Positions 31,914 through 40,009 of a stretch of DNA of 64,000 nucleotides are shown here, in pieces. The position numbers and the translations under genes are program-made. Each line of letters begins with the position of its first letter. The first letter of the stretch is position 1. Source of the stretch: JBQTII01 sp052387905 (GTDB taxonomy: Bacteria > Actinomycetota > Actinomycetes > Sporichthyales > Sporichthyaceae); contig JBQTIR010000041.1 of NCBI GenBank assembly GCA_052387905.1, positions 1 to 64,000 on the forward strand, written 5' to 3'. Below the pieces are notes generated by a model. The model ran no database searches. It was given only the letters and a program-made list of their open reading frames with translations, and had not been told where the DNA came from.

Positions 31914-33870
31914 CTACTACCCCTTCCTCATCTTCGGGATCATTACCGGCTCCATCTACGGCCTGACCGCCATGGGTCTGGTCCTGACCTACAAGACCGC
32001 GGGTGTGTTCAACATCGCCCACGGTGCGGTGTGTGCGGCGGCGGCCTACGCCTTCTACGGCCTGCGCCAGGAACAGGGCCTGCCGTGGCCGGTGGCGTTC
32101 GTGATCGTGGTGTTCGTCTTCGCGCCGCTGGCCGGCCTGATCCTGGAACGACTGGCCGTGGTGCTGGCGCCGGTCTCGATCGCCTACCGGATCGTCGGGA
32201 CCGTCGGGCTGCTGGTCGCGATCCGCGCCATGCTCGGCCTGATCTTCGGGGACACCGGCTTGGTCTTCGATCCGTTCCTGTCGCAATCCGAAGCACTCTC
32301 GATCAGCGACGTCTCGATCACCGTCGACGACCTCATCACCCTCGGCATCGGGGTCAGCGCCGCCGTCGGACTGTTCCTGTTCTTCCGGACCTCCCGCCTC
32401 GGGACGGCGATGCGCGGCGTCGTCGACGACCCTGCGCTGTTGTCGATGTCCGGCACCGCGCCCACCCGGGTGCGCCGCGCCTCGTGGATCATCGGCAGTT
32501 GCTTCGCGTCGGTGTCCGGAATCCTGTTCGCACAGAACCAGTCCCAGCTCGACATCAACGTGCTCTCGCTGCTGGTCGTGCAGGCCTTCGGTGCCGCGGT
32601 GATCGCCCGGTTCGCCAGCCTGCCGATGAGCTTCGTCGGCGGCCTGGTCGTCGGCGTCACCCAGGCGGTGGTCAGCAAGGCCACCGGAAGCTCCGAGCAG
32701 TTGCAGGGCATCGCGCTCGCGGTGCCGTTCATCATCTTGTTCATCGGACTGCTGGTGATTCCCCGGCACAAGCTCATCGAGGTCGGCCGGCAGGTTCGCG
32801 CGCGGCCGCGTCCCTCCAGCGCCCTGCCGCCGCGGCTGCGCCTGGCGGCCTACGTCGCTTTCGGTGCGTTGCTGATCGCGGTTCCGCACCTCGTCGGCTC
32901 GAAGCTGCCCGGGTACAACGTCGCGATGACGCAGGTACTGCTGTTCGTCTCCCTGCACCTGCTCGTGCGGACGTCGGGTCAGATCTCGCTGTGCCACTTC
33001 GGCTTCGCCGCGGTCGGTGCCGCCGGATTCGGCCACATGCTGGGTCGCGATGTGCCCTTCGGGATCGCCGTGCTGATCGGCGGCCTGGTCTGCCTGCCCC
33101 TGGCGTTGATCATCTCGGTGCCCGCGATCCGGCTCTCCGGGTTGTACCTCGCGTTGGCCACCCTCGGCTTCGGGATCGTGCTTTCGCAGTTCGCCTACAG
33201 CAAGGACTACATGTTCGGCGGCGGGCAGTTGCTCACCCGCCGCCCCGACGGGTTCGAGGGCGACACGCAGTACTACTACCTGTTGCTCGCCTTCGCGGTC
33301 GCCGCCGTCGCGTTGGTCCTGCTGGTCGAGGTCAGCCGCCTCGGCCGGCTGTTGCGGGCGATGTCGGACTCGCCGCTCGCGCTCTCCACCCTGGGGACGG
33401 CGGTGAACACCTCGCGGGTGATCGTGTTCTGCATCTCCGGTTTCATCGCCGGGATCTCCGGCGCGCTCTACGCCTCGCTGTTCGGCGGCGTCACCCAGGA
33501 CGCGTTCAACTATGTCCAGTCCCTGCTGGCACTGGCAGTTCTGGCGATCGCCGGCAGCCGCACCGTCACCGTGGCGTTCGTGGCGCCGGCCCTGCTCTAC
33601 GTCGTACCGCAGTACTTCGACGGCTCCACCGCGTTCCAGATCCTGCAACTCGGATTCGGCTTGGGTGCGATCTTCGCCGCGGCCGCCTCCCAGGGCGCCG
33701 TCCGGACCTGGTTGGCCCGCGACGCGCGCCGCCATCATGGACGCGCCCGCGGACCGGCCGGCGCCCGGATGCCTGCCCCCCTGCCCCGTCACACCCCCAC
33801 CGCCCGTCGGCCCGCGGACTCCCGCCGGGAGCCCGTCGGGGCCGGGGCGCCGCCTGGAGGAACGCCATGA
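31906..33870 (+). CDS. Branched-chain amino-acid-type ABC permease, LivH-LivM fusion
   Basis: The product has 654 aa from GTG 31906. Residues 1-290 match LivH (GLTAMGLVLTYKTAGVFNIAHG). Residues about 320-620 match LivM (SGQISLCHFGFAAVGA; RLSGLYLALATLGFGIVL). Both permeases are thus in one chain with some 16 or more helices. The cytoplasmic C-tail is Arg/Pro/Gly rich. Such transporters carry amino acids, ureas or carboxylic acids. Its stop overlaps the binding-protein start by 4 bp. Confidence 0.93.
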   Translation: MSDYYPFLIFGIITGSIYGLTAMGLVLTYKTAGVFNIAHGAVCAAAAYAFYGLRQEQGLPWPVAFVIVVFVFAPLAGLILERLAVVLAPVSIAYRIVGTVGLLVAIRAMLGLIFGDTGLVFDPFLSQSEALSISDVSITVDDLITLGIGVSAAVGLFLFFRTSRLGTAMRGVVDDPALLSMSGTAPTRVRRASWIIGSCFASVSGILFAQNQSQLDINVLSLLVVQAFGAAVIARFASLPMSFVGGLVVGVTQAVVSKATGSSEQLQGIALAVPFIILFIGLLVIPRHKLIEVGRQVRARPRPSSALPPRLRLAAYVAFGALLIAVPHLVGSKLPGYNVAMTQVLLFVSLHLLVRTSGQISLCHFGFAAVGAAGFGHMLGRDVPFGIAVLIGGLVCLPLALIISVPAIRLSGLYLALATLGFGIVLSQFAYSKDYMFGGGQLLTRRPDGFEGDTQYYYLLLAFAVAAVALVLLVEVSRLGRLLRAMSDSPLALSTLGTAVNTSRVIVFCISGFIAGISGALYASLFGGVTQDAFNYVQSLLALAVLAIAGSRTVTVAFVAPALLYVVPQYFDGSTAFQILQLGFGLGAIFAAAASQGAVRTWLARDARRHHGRARGPAGARMPAPLPRHTPTARRPADSRREPVGAGAPPGGTP

Positions 33871-35528
33871 GCATCAGTCTGCGCACGCACTCGCGTCTGC
33901 GAGCCACCGTCGCTGTGTCCGCAGTGCTCGCGGTCGCCGCGGTGAGCGGCTGCGGAAACCGCATCGACCGCGCAAAGATCGAGGCGGTCGGTAATGGCTA
34001 CGGGCCGGTCGACGCCGCACGCGACGCCGCACGCGACGCCATAGGTGACTTAGCGTCAGGAACGCCAGAGGTGGCGAGCGCCCCGGCCGGGATCCCGTTG
34101 GGCACGACCGAGGTGGCGCCCGACCCGGGCGCCGGCCAGGTGCCCGTCATCCCAGGTAAGGCGGGCAAGCCCAGCCCGGGGACCCCGGTCGACGCCGGGG
34201 CCGACCCGGCCTCGAAGCCCGCGAAGGCGACCACGGGGGTGAAGAAGGAGGGCGCACCCGCGGTCGCCGCACCGGCGGCCTGTCCCACTGGTCTCGCTCC
34301 GATCGTGCTCGGCCAGACCTTGGCGGCCTCGGGTCTGGTGGGCGCAGCCATCAGCGGTCTGCGCACCGGGCTCGCCATCTGGGCCGCGGACGTCAACGCC
34401 CGCGGCGGGGTTCAGTGCCACGAGGTCCGCCTCATCCAACTCGACGATGCCTCCGACCCCGCGCGGGTGTCGGCCAACTGGAATTCGATCGTCAAGGACA
34501 AGGGTGCGGTGGCGGTCGTGGGCGCCGGCACCCCGATCGCGATCGCCGCGCTGCGCTCGTCCGCCGAACGCGACAAGGTGCCGGTCGTCGGGGGCGACAT
34601 CACCGCCGTGGACTGGGTGCAGAGCGAGTACCTGTTCCCGACCGGGGGTACCCCGCTGACCTCGTACGACGGTGGGGTGGTGGACGCCGCGAAGGTGGCG
34701 AAGGGGCCTCTGAAGGCCGGCATTTTCTACTGCGTCGAGGCCTCGATCTGCACCGGGTTGAAGAACAACTACCCGAAGAGCGCCGAACGGGCGGGTGCGG
34801 CGCTGGGACCGATCCAGGCCGTCTCGCTCACCCAGCCCGACTTCACCTCCGAGTGCCAGACGATGAAGTCGGCCGGGGTCAACGTCCTGTTCTTCGGCCT
34901 GGACGGCTCGGCCAGCATCCGGGCCGCTCGCTCGTGTGCGTCGCTGAACTACTTTCCCACGATCGCGACCGGTGCCATCGCGGTCAGCGCACAGGCCGCG
35001 GCGGACAAGGGCCTGCAGCGCAACACCACGTTCCTCGGCAGCGGACTCGTGCCCTACACCACGACCGACACCGCGGGCATCAAGGCCTTCCACATCGCGA
35101 CCAAGCGGTACGCCCCGAGTGCGGCCGAGGACCAGCAGACCCTGCTCGGCTGGGCCGCGGGCAAGCTGTTCGAAGCCGCGCTGGCCAAGGTGTCTGAGCG
35201 GGCCCGGGCCGGGGACGTGACCACGGCGATGGTCCTCGAAGGCCTGTGGCAGCTCAAGAACGAGAAGCTCGACGGGCTCAGCCCCGGGGCCACCTTCACC
35301 AAGGGTCAGCCGGCCACCTCGATCGACTGCTATTACGGCCTGCGGCTCGACTCGAAGGGCTTCGGGGCCGTGAACGGTAGCGAGCCGGTGTGCTTCGGCG
35401 CCTCGGCCCGAGCGGTGTCACCGGGTACGTCGGGCGCGCTGGTTCCCGACCCGACTCCGCAGGAGCACGCCCTGGCGCCGGCGCAGCGCCGCAGCATCCT
35501 GCCGCGAGCACCGCGCCGGGTGCGCTGA
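33867..35528 (+). CDS. ABC transporter substrate-binding lipoprotein (LivK-like) with long linker
   Basis: The product has 553 aa. CTGGAGG precedes ATG 33867. The lipobox VSGCG gives lipid-modified Cys29. Residues about 35-135 are a low-complexity Ala/Pro/Gly/Lys linker that includes a triple DAAR-type repeat (34011-34040) and the palindrome TGACTTAGCGTCA (34046-34058). The folded type-I periplasmic-binding part begins near 140 (PIVLGQTLAASGLVG). The tail is Pro/Arg rich. It captures a ligand outside the membrane for the LivHM permease. The long stalk is unusual and could reach through the thick wall. Confidence 0.9.
   Translation: MSISLRTHSRLRATVAVSAVLAVAAVSGCGNRIDRAKIEAVGNGYGPVDAARDAARDAIGDLASGTPEVASAPAGIPLGTTEVAPDPGAGQVPVIPGKAGKPSPGTPVDAGADPASKPAKATTGVKKEGAPAVAAPAACPTGLAPIVLGQTLAASGLVGAAISGLRTGLAIWAADVNARGGVQCHEVRLIQLDDASDPARVSANWNSIVKDKGAVAVVGAGTPIAIAALRSSAERDKVPVVGGDITAVDWVQSEYLFPTGGTPLTSYDGGVVDAAKVAKGPLKAGIFYCVEASICTGLKNNYPKSAERAGAALGPIQAVSLTQPDFTSECQTMKSAGVNVLFFGLDGSASIRAARSCASLNYFPTIATGAIAVSAQAAADKGLQRNTTFLGSGLVPYTTTDTAGIKAFHIATKRYAPSAAEDQQTLLGWAAGKLFEAALAKVSERARAGDVTTAMVLEGLWQLKNEKLDGLSPGATFTKGQPATSIDCYYGLRLDSKGFGAVNGSEPVCFGASARAVSPGTSGALVPDPTPQEHALAPAQRRSILPRAPRRVR
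34046..34058. repeat. Imperfect member of the TGACGnAGCGTCA palindrome family inside a coding linker
   Basis: TGACT-TAG-CGTCA differs from the palindrome by one base. It encodes DLAS in the unstructured linker of the binding protein, directly after a short tandem DAAR repeat. Confidence 0.4.
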
Positions 35529-36226
35529 TGTTCGTCCTGAACGGAATCGACGCCGGCTACGGCGGGACGCAGGTTCTGCGCGGCATCGACCTGGTCGTAC
35601 CCGAGCGCTCGATCGTCGCGCTGCTCGGCCCGAACGGTGCCGGCAAGACCACCTTGCTCCGCGTGGCCAGTGGTCTGATGCGCCCGATGGCCGGAGAGAT
35701 CACCTTCAACGGTGAACGCGTCGAGGGGATGACCCCGCACGCTCTGTGCGAGCGCGGGCTCTGCCATGTGCCCGAAGGTCGGGGTGTCTTCCCGAATCTG
35801 ACGGTACGTGACAACTTGATCCTGCAGAGCAAGCCGGGCCAGGAGTCCGAATCGATCGAGCGCGCCGTCTTCGCGTTCCCGCGGTTGGGCGAGCGTCTCG
35901 GCCAGCTCGCCGGGACCATGTCCGGGGGCGAGCAGCAGATGCTCGCGCTGGCACGCACCTACGTCCAGCGGCCCAAGCTCGTGTTGCTCGACGAGGTCAG
36001 CATGGGGCTGGCACCGAAGATCGTCGATGAGATCTTTCTCTTCCTGGAGAAGCTGGCGGCCGAGGGCTCAAGCCTGTTGTTGGTCGAGCAGTACGTCACC
36101 CGGGCGCTGGCGGTGGCCGACTACGTCTACCTGTTGAATCGGGGTAGCGTCTCGTTCGCCGGTGAGTCCTCGGAACTCGATGCCGATGTGATCGCCGCGG
36201 AGTACGTCGGGGGCGGGCATTCCTGA
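35528..36226 (+). CDS. ABC transporter ATP-binding protein (LivF-like)
   Basis: The product has 232 aa. Walker A GPNGAGKT (34-41), signature SGGEQ (132-136) and Walker B LVLLDE (151-156) are intact. HVPEGRGVFPNLTV is typical of LivF. It hydrolyses ATP on the cytoplasmic side of the permease. ATG 35528 shares one base with the previous stop. No LivG partner is present in the window, so it either works as a homodimer or pairs with a subunit encoded elsewhere. Confidence 0.94.
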   Translation: MFVLNGIDAGYGGTQVLRGIDLVVPERSIVALLGPNGAGKTTLLRVASGLMRPMAGEITFNGERVEGMTPHALCERGLCHVPEGRGVFPNLTVRDNLILQSKPGQESESIERAVFAFPRLGERLGQLAGTMSGGEQQMLALARTYVQRPKLVLLDEVSMGLAPKIVDEIFLFLEKLAAEGSSLLLVEQYVTRALAVADYVYLLNRGSVSFAGESSELDADVIAAEYVGGGHS

Positions 36227-36230
36227 AGGT

Positions 36231-36926
36231 GTGAAGCCAGGCGGGCTGGATACGCCTGCCGAGACCGACGTGGTGTTGGTGCGCCACGGGGAACCCGAGC
36301 GGGGGCTGAACGGCCTCGATCGCGCCGACCCGTGGTTGTCCGCTCGCGGTGTGGCGCAGGCGCGCTGCCTGGCCGACGCGCTCGCGCAGGAGAAGTTCGA
36401 CGCCGTCTACTCCTCGCCGCGGCGACGGGCGGTGGACACCGCGGCGCCGCTGTGCGCCGACCGCGGGATCACCCCTGTGCTGGTGGCGGACCTCGCCGAG
36501 TTCGACAAACACTCCGCCGAGTACCTGTTCTTCGAGGACCTGCGTGCCGCCCGCGACCCCCGCTACACGCAGTGCATGGCCGGTGACCTGTCGCCTTGGG
36601 GCACCGACTTTCCCAGCTTCCGGGCCGAGGTCACCGCGGCGCTCGCCGAGATCGTCACTGCGCACCCCGGCGGTCGCATTCTGATCTCCACCCACGGGGG
36701 GGTGATTAACGTGCTCCTCGGCGCGGTGCTCGGCCTGGACCGGATGTGGTTCTTCTACCCTGACCACACCGGGGCCAGCCGCGTCGCGGTCCACCACAGC
36801 GGTCGCATGCGCATCGTCACGGTCAACGAACGCACCCATCTACGGGCCGTGGAGGAATTGATGGGCAGCTCGGCCGTACCTGGCGGGGCAGCACCGCCTT
36901 TGCAAGGATCTGCGGACGACAAGTGA
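36231..36926 (+). CDS. Histidine phosphatase (phosphoglycerate-mutase fold)
   Basis: The product has 231 aa from GTG 36231, 4 bp after the ATPase stop. LVRHGEPE holds the phospho-accepting His19, SSPRRRAVDTA supplies the second Arg, and STHGGVINVLLG has the second His. Small cytoplasmic members act on sugar phosphates, cofactor phosphates or pyrophosphates. Its substrate here is unknown. It is the last gene of the transporter operon. Confidence 0.88.
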   Translation: MKPGGLDTPAETDVVLVRHGEPERGLNGLDRADPWLSARGVAQARCLADALAQEKFDAVYSSPRRRAVDTAAPLCADRGITPVLVADLAEFDKHSAEYLFFEDLRAARDPRYTQCMAGDLSPWGTDFPSFRAEVTAALAEIVTAHPGGRILISTHGGVINVLLGAVLGLDRMWFFYPDHTGASRVAVHHSGRMRIVTVNERTHLRAVEELMGSSAVPGGAAPPLQGSADDK

Positions 36927-36960
36927 CCACGTCAGGATCGTGACCTCGAGGAGCAAGGCA

Positions 36961-37992
36961 ATGAGCGAATCAAGCGCACCGGACCCCGGCGCGATCCTGC
37001 AGATCGGCTTCGGCTTCTGGCCCGCAAAGACGTTGTTGAGCGCGGTGGAGCTGGGCCTGTTCACGTTGCTGGCCGCCGGGCCGGCGACCGGCGGCGAGAT
37101 CGCGAACAAACTCGACCTTCGCTCGCGGGCTACCTACGACTTCCTCGACGGCTTGGTGTCCCTGAACCTGCTCGAGCGCGAGGGATCCGGGCCGACGGCC
37201 AGGTACGCGAACACGCGCGAGACCGCCATCTTCCTCGACACGAACAGTCCCGCGTACGTGGGCGGCATCCTGGAGATGGCCAACGCCCGGCTCTACCCGT
37301 TCTGGGGCGGGCTGACCGACGGCCTGCGCACGGGCAGCCCGCAGAACGAGATCAAGTTGACCGGCGCGTCGATGTTCACCGAGTTGTACGCCGACCCCGA
37401 ACGCCTCGAGCAGTTCATGGGCGCCATGACCGGGATCTCCGCCGGCAACTTCATGGCGCTGGCGGAGAAGTTCGACTTCTCGCGCTACCAGACGCTGTGC
37501 GACATCGGCGGGGCCACCGGGCAGCTCTCGATCCTGGTTGCCCAGCGCCACCCGCACCTGCAGTGCACCAGCTTCGACCTGCCCGTGGTCGAGCCCATCG
37601 CCAAGCGGACCATCGCCGGCGCTGGTCTTGCCGACCGGATCACTGCGGTGGGCGGTGACTTCTTCGCCGACCCGTTGCCCAAGGCCGATGTGATCACGAT
37701 GGGGATGATCCTGCACGACTGGAATCTGGATCGGAAGATGGCGCTGATCCAGGCCGCCTACGACGCGCTCCCGCCCGGGGGTGCCTTCATCGCGATCGAG
37801 GCCCTGATCGATGACGACCGCCGGGAGAACACCTTCGGGCTGATGATGTCGCTGAACATGCTCATCGAATTCGGCGACGCCTTCGACTACACCGGCGCCG
37901 ACTTCCGTGGCTGGTGCGAGCAGGTCGGCTTCACCTCCTTCGAGGTCATGCCGCTGGCCGGGCCATCGTCTGCCGCGATCGCCTACAAGTAG
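36961..37992 (+). CDS. SAM-dependent O-methyltransferase (COMT-like)
   Basis: The product has 343 aa. GAGGAGCAAGG precedes ATG 36961. An N-terminal winged-helix dimer domain (about 20-100) is followed by a Rossmann domain with the SAM loop CDIGGATGQLS, GDFFADPLPKAD and the family motif LHDWNLD, which contains the base-like His-Asp. It would methylate a hydroxyl on an aromatic or polyketide-like compound. It stands as a single gene after the transporter operon. Confidence 0.9.
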   Translation: MSESSAPDPGAILQIGFGFWPAKTLLSAVELGLFTLLAAGPATGGEIANKLDLRSRATYDFLDGLVSLNLLEREGSGPTARYANTRETAIFLDTNSPAYVGGILEMANARLYPFWGGLTDGLRTGSPQNEIKLTGASMFTELYADPERLEQFMGAMTGISAGNFMALAEKFDFSRYQTLCDIGGATGQLSILVAQRHPHLQCTSFDLPVVEPIAKRTIAGAGLADRITAVGGDFFADPLPKADVITMGMILHDWNLDRKMALIQAAYDALPPGGAFIAIEALIDDDRRENTFGLMMSLNMLIEFGDAFDYTGADFRGWCEQVGFTSFEVMPLAGPSSAAIAYK

Positions 37993-38015
37993 CTTTCGCG
38001 CCGGGCGGCCGGGGC

Positions 38016-38867
38016 TCACGCCGAGGTGACGACCGCGCGCCCGCGGTCCAGCACGACGGTGCCGGCACCGGCGCGGACGCGGAAGACCGCGCCGCCGGGG
38101 GCGTTCCAGAGGTCGATGTACAGCGTGTCGCCGGGATACACCGGCGCGACGAAGCGGGCGTCGAAGGAACGCACGCGGTCGGGATCGCCGCCGGCGACAT
38201 GGTGCAGCACCGCGCGGCCGGCGAAGCCGTAGGTGGCCAGCCCGTGCAGGATCGGGCGGTCAAACCCGGCTCGGGCGGCGTAGGCCGGGTCGGTGTGCAG
38301 CGGGTTGCGGTCCCCGGACAGGCGGTAGAGCAGGGCCTGGTCCTCGCGGGTGTCATAGGTGATCGTGTGGTCGGGCTTCGCGTCGTCGGCCGGGTGTTCC
38401 TCGATCGCGGCGTGGGCCGGGCCGCGCTCGCCGCCCCAACCCCCGGCGCCGCCGATGAAGACCGTCATCCGGGTGCGGAACAGCTCGGTCCCGTCCGTTG
38501 CGGTGGCGGTGGTCTCGGTGACCAGCAACGCCGACTTTCCCTTGTCCCACATCTCGGCAATGCGTGAGACGCAGGTGGCCTCGCCCTCGACGGGGAGCGG
38601 AGTGAGGATCTCGACGGCCTGGGCGGCGTGGACCAGGCGCACCCAGTCGATCTTGCCGGCCTGCTTCAGCACGGCGGCGCCGTTGCCGAGCACGACCGGC
38701 ATCGTCGGGAGCATGCGCGGCGGCACGCCCTTGGTGTTGTCGGTGGTGAACGCCAGTTCGTCGAGGCCGGCGCCCACACCGAGGGCGTAGATCGCGCAAT
38801 CCTTCGCGGTCCAGCGCACAGCCTGCGGTTCGGACGTTGCGCCGATCGCGGTCGGATCCAAGCTCAT
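38016..38867 (-). CDS. MaoC-type (R)-enoyl-CoA hydratase, double hot-dog
   Basis: The product has 283 aa. It has two hot-dog halves; the second holds the hydratase-2 motif YRLSGDRNPLHTDP with Asp and His at the active site, followed by FDRPILHGLATYG. This form is like the hydratase part of HSD17B4 and like steroid side-chain hydratases. It hydrates 2-enoyl-CoA to the (R)-3-hydroxy form. GGGAGG precedes ATG 38867. It is divergent from the AveC-like gene across a motif-rich promoter. Confidence 0.92.
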   Translation of the reverse strand: MSLDPTAIGATSEPQAVRWTAKDCAIYALGVGAGLDELAFTTDNTKGVPPRMLPTMPVVLGNGAAVLKQAGKIDWVRLVHAAQAVEILTPLPVEGEATCVSRIAEMWDKGKSALLVTETTATATDGTELFRTRMTVFIGGAGGWGGERGPAHAAIEEHPADDAKPDHTITYDTREDQALLYRLSGDRNPLHTDPAYAARAGFDRPILHGLATYGFAGRAVLHHVAGGDPDRVRSFDARFVAPVYPGDTLYIDLWNAPGGAVFRVRAGAGTVVLDRGRAVVTSA

Positions 38868-38914
38868 GGGGCGCCTCCCGGGCGGGAGCGCCGATTCGCC
38901 CCTGGGCAGCCTAG

Positions 38915-38968
38915 AAGGTCTATGTGAGAATGGTCCAGTACTAGACCTTTTGGTGACCGCGGTCACGG
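38915..38968. promoter_or_regulatory. Divergent regulatory region with GACCTTTT and GTGACC-GC-GGTCAC
   Basis: AAGGTCTA (38915-38922) and TAGACCTT (38942-38949) are inverted copies. AGTACTAGACCTTTTG (38937-38952) is identical to the reverse strand of 44480-44495. GACCTTTT is followed by the palindrome GTGACC-GC-GGTCAC (38953-38966), as at 29554. It lies between the MaoC gene (minus) and the AveC-like gene (plus). Confidence 0.68.
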
Positions 38969-39001
38969 CGGGTCGACGTCGGATCGCTCGGGAGGACGCA
39001 G

Positions 39002-40009
39002 ATGACTTGCTCTCGCACCCGCGGCTGGACCCTGATTGCCCTCGGTGTGCTGCTGTTCATCGCGCTCGATCTGCTGATCACCGGGCTCGGCGATCCGCCG
39101 TCGATCGTCCCGCCGGTGACGTTGGACGAGAACACCGGCGTGCCGCCGGTCCCGACCAACGCGGACTTCCCCTACGACCGGACCAACAACGTCGTGGCGA
39201 TCGTGCTCCTCGGCGGGCTCGGGTGCGCCGGCCTGGTCATCGCGCTACGCGAAGGTGTGCGGCGGGGCGACTGGATGCCGTTGTTCCTCAGTATGGGCAC
39301 GGTGATCGTCGTGGTGCCCGAGGTCTTCGTCGACGTCATCGGGATGGTCTACTACCCGGTCGACGGCTCCGACCACGCGTTCGATCTGTTTGGCCGTCAG
39401 ATGGGCTGGTTCATCCTGGCCGGCTGGTTCGGGGCAGGCGCCTTCGCGGCCATGATGATCAAGGCGCTGCTCGCCCGCCCGACCGCCAAGCAGGTGTGGG
39501 TCCTGATGGGCGTCACCGCGCTGAGCTACACGATCTTCGAGGAACTGCTCGTCGGCGCCGGCGGGATCTACCACTACTACGGCAACCAGCCCATGTGGTG
39601 GAACAACCTGCCGCTGTGGTGGACGCCGTGCAACGCGATCGGGTGCGCGCTGCTGCCGGCCGCGTTCGCCTACCGCTACCAGGCGCACCTGACCGGCTGG
39701 CGGGCGAGTGCGATGCTGCTCGTCGTGCCCGCCTCCGTCGCCGGCGCCTACGCGTTCATCGCGATGCCGTCGTGGATCGTCGTCAATGGCGACTACGGCT
39801 GGTTCGTCACCGAGCTCGCGGGTCTGGCCACCTGGGGCCTGGGCGTCGCTCTGATCGCGATCATCATGAACCTGTTCCTCGGCTATCAGCCCTTCGACCC
39901 GGACAGTCGGCCCTGGGAGTTCGGCGGCGCGCGCGCCGCGGGCGCGGATGTCGCGGCGCCGCCCGGCACCGCCCGTCCTGCCCATCCGGACGCGGCGGCG
40001 GTCGCCTGA
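39002..40009 (+). CDS. Polytopic membrane protein, AveC-like (second paralogue)
   Basis: The product has 335 aa. GGGAGGACGC precedes ATG 39002. About eight hydrophobic segments are seen. Polar sites at similar places to the 14077-14961 product are an acidic EVFVDVIGMVYYPV region and FEELLVGAGGIYHYYGNQP with MWWNN. The C-terminus is Ala/Pro rich and cytoplasmic or extended. Annotation as AveC-like is by layout only. It is coupled (TGATG) to a PEP-utiliser mobile-domain protein, an odd partner for a membrane enzyme. Confidence 0.7.
   Translation: MTCSRTRGWTLIALGVLLFIALDLLITGLGDPPSIVPPVTLDENTGVPPVPTNADFPYDRTNNVVAIVLLGGLGCAGLVIALREGVRRGDWMPLFLSMGTVIVVVPEVFVDVIGMVYYPVDGSDHAFDLFGRQMGWFILAGWFGAGAFAAMMIKALLARPTAKQVWVLMGVTALSYTIFEELLVGAGGIYHYYGNQPMWWNNLPLWWTPCNAIGCALLPAAFAYRYQAHLTGWRASAMLLVVPASVAGAYAFIAMPSWIVVNGDYGWFVTELAGLATWGLGVALIAIIMNLFLGYQPFDPDSRPWEFGGARAAGADVAAPPGTARPAHPDAAAVA

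Noticed and set aside
31789..33792. 667-codon minus-strand frame opposite the LivHM permease
   Set aside because: The composition is polar (His, Asp, Gln, Arg), typical for the antisense of membrane-protein genes; it has no domain.
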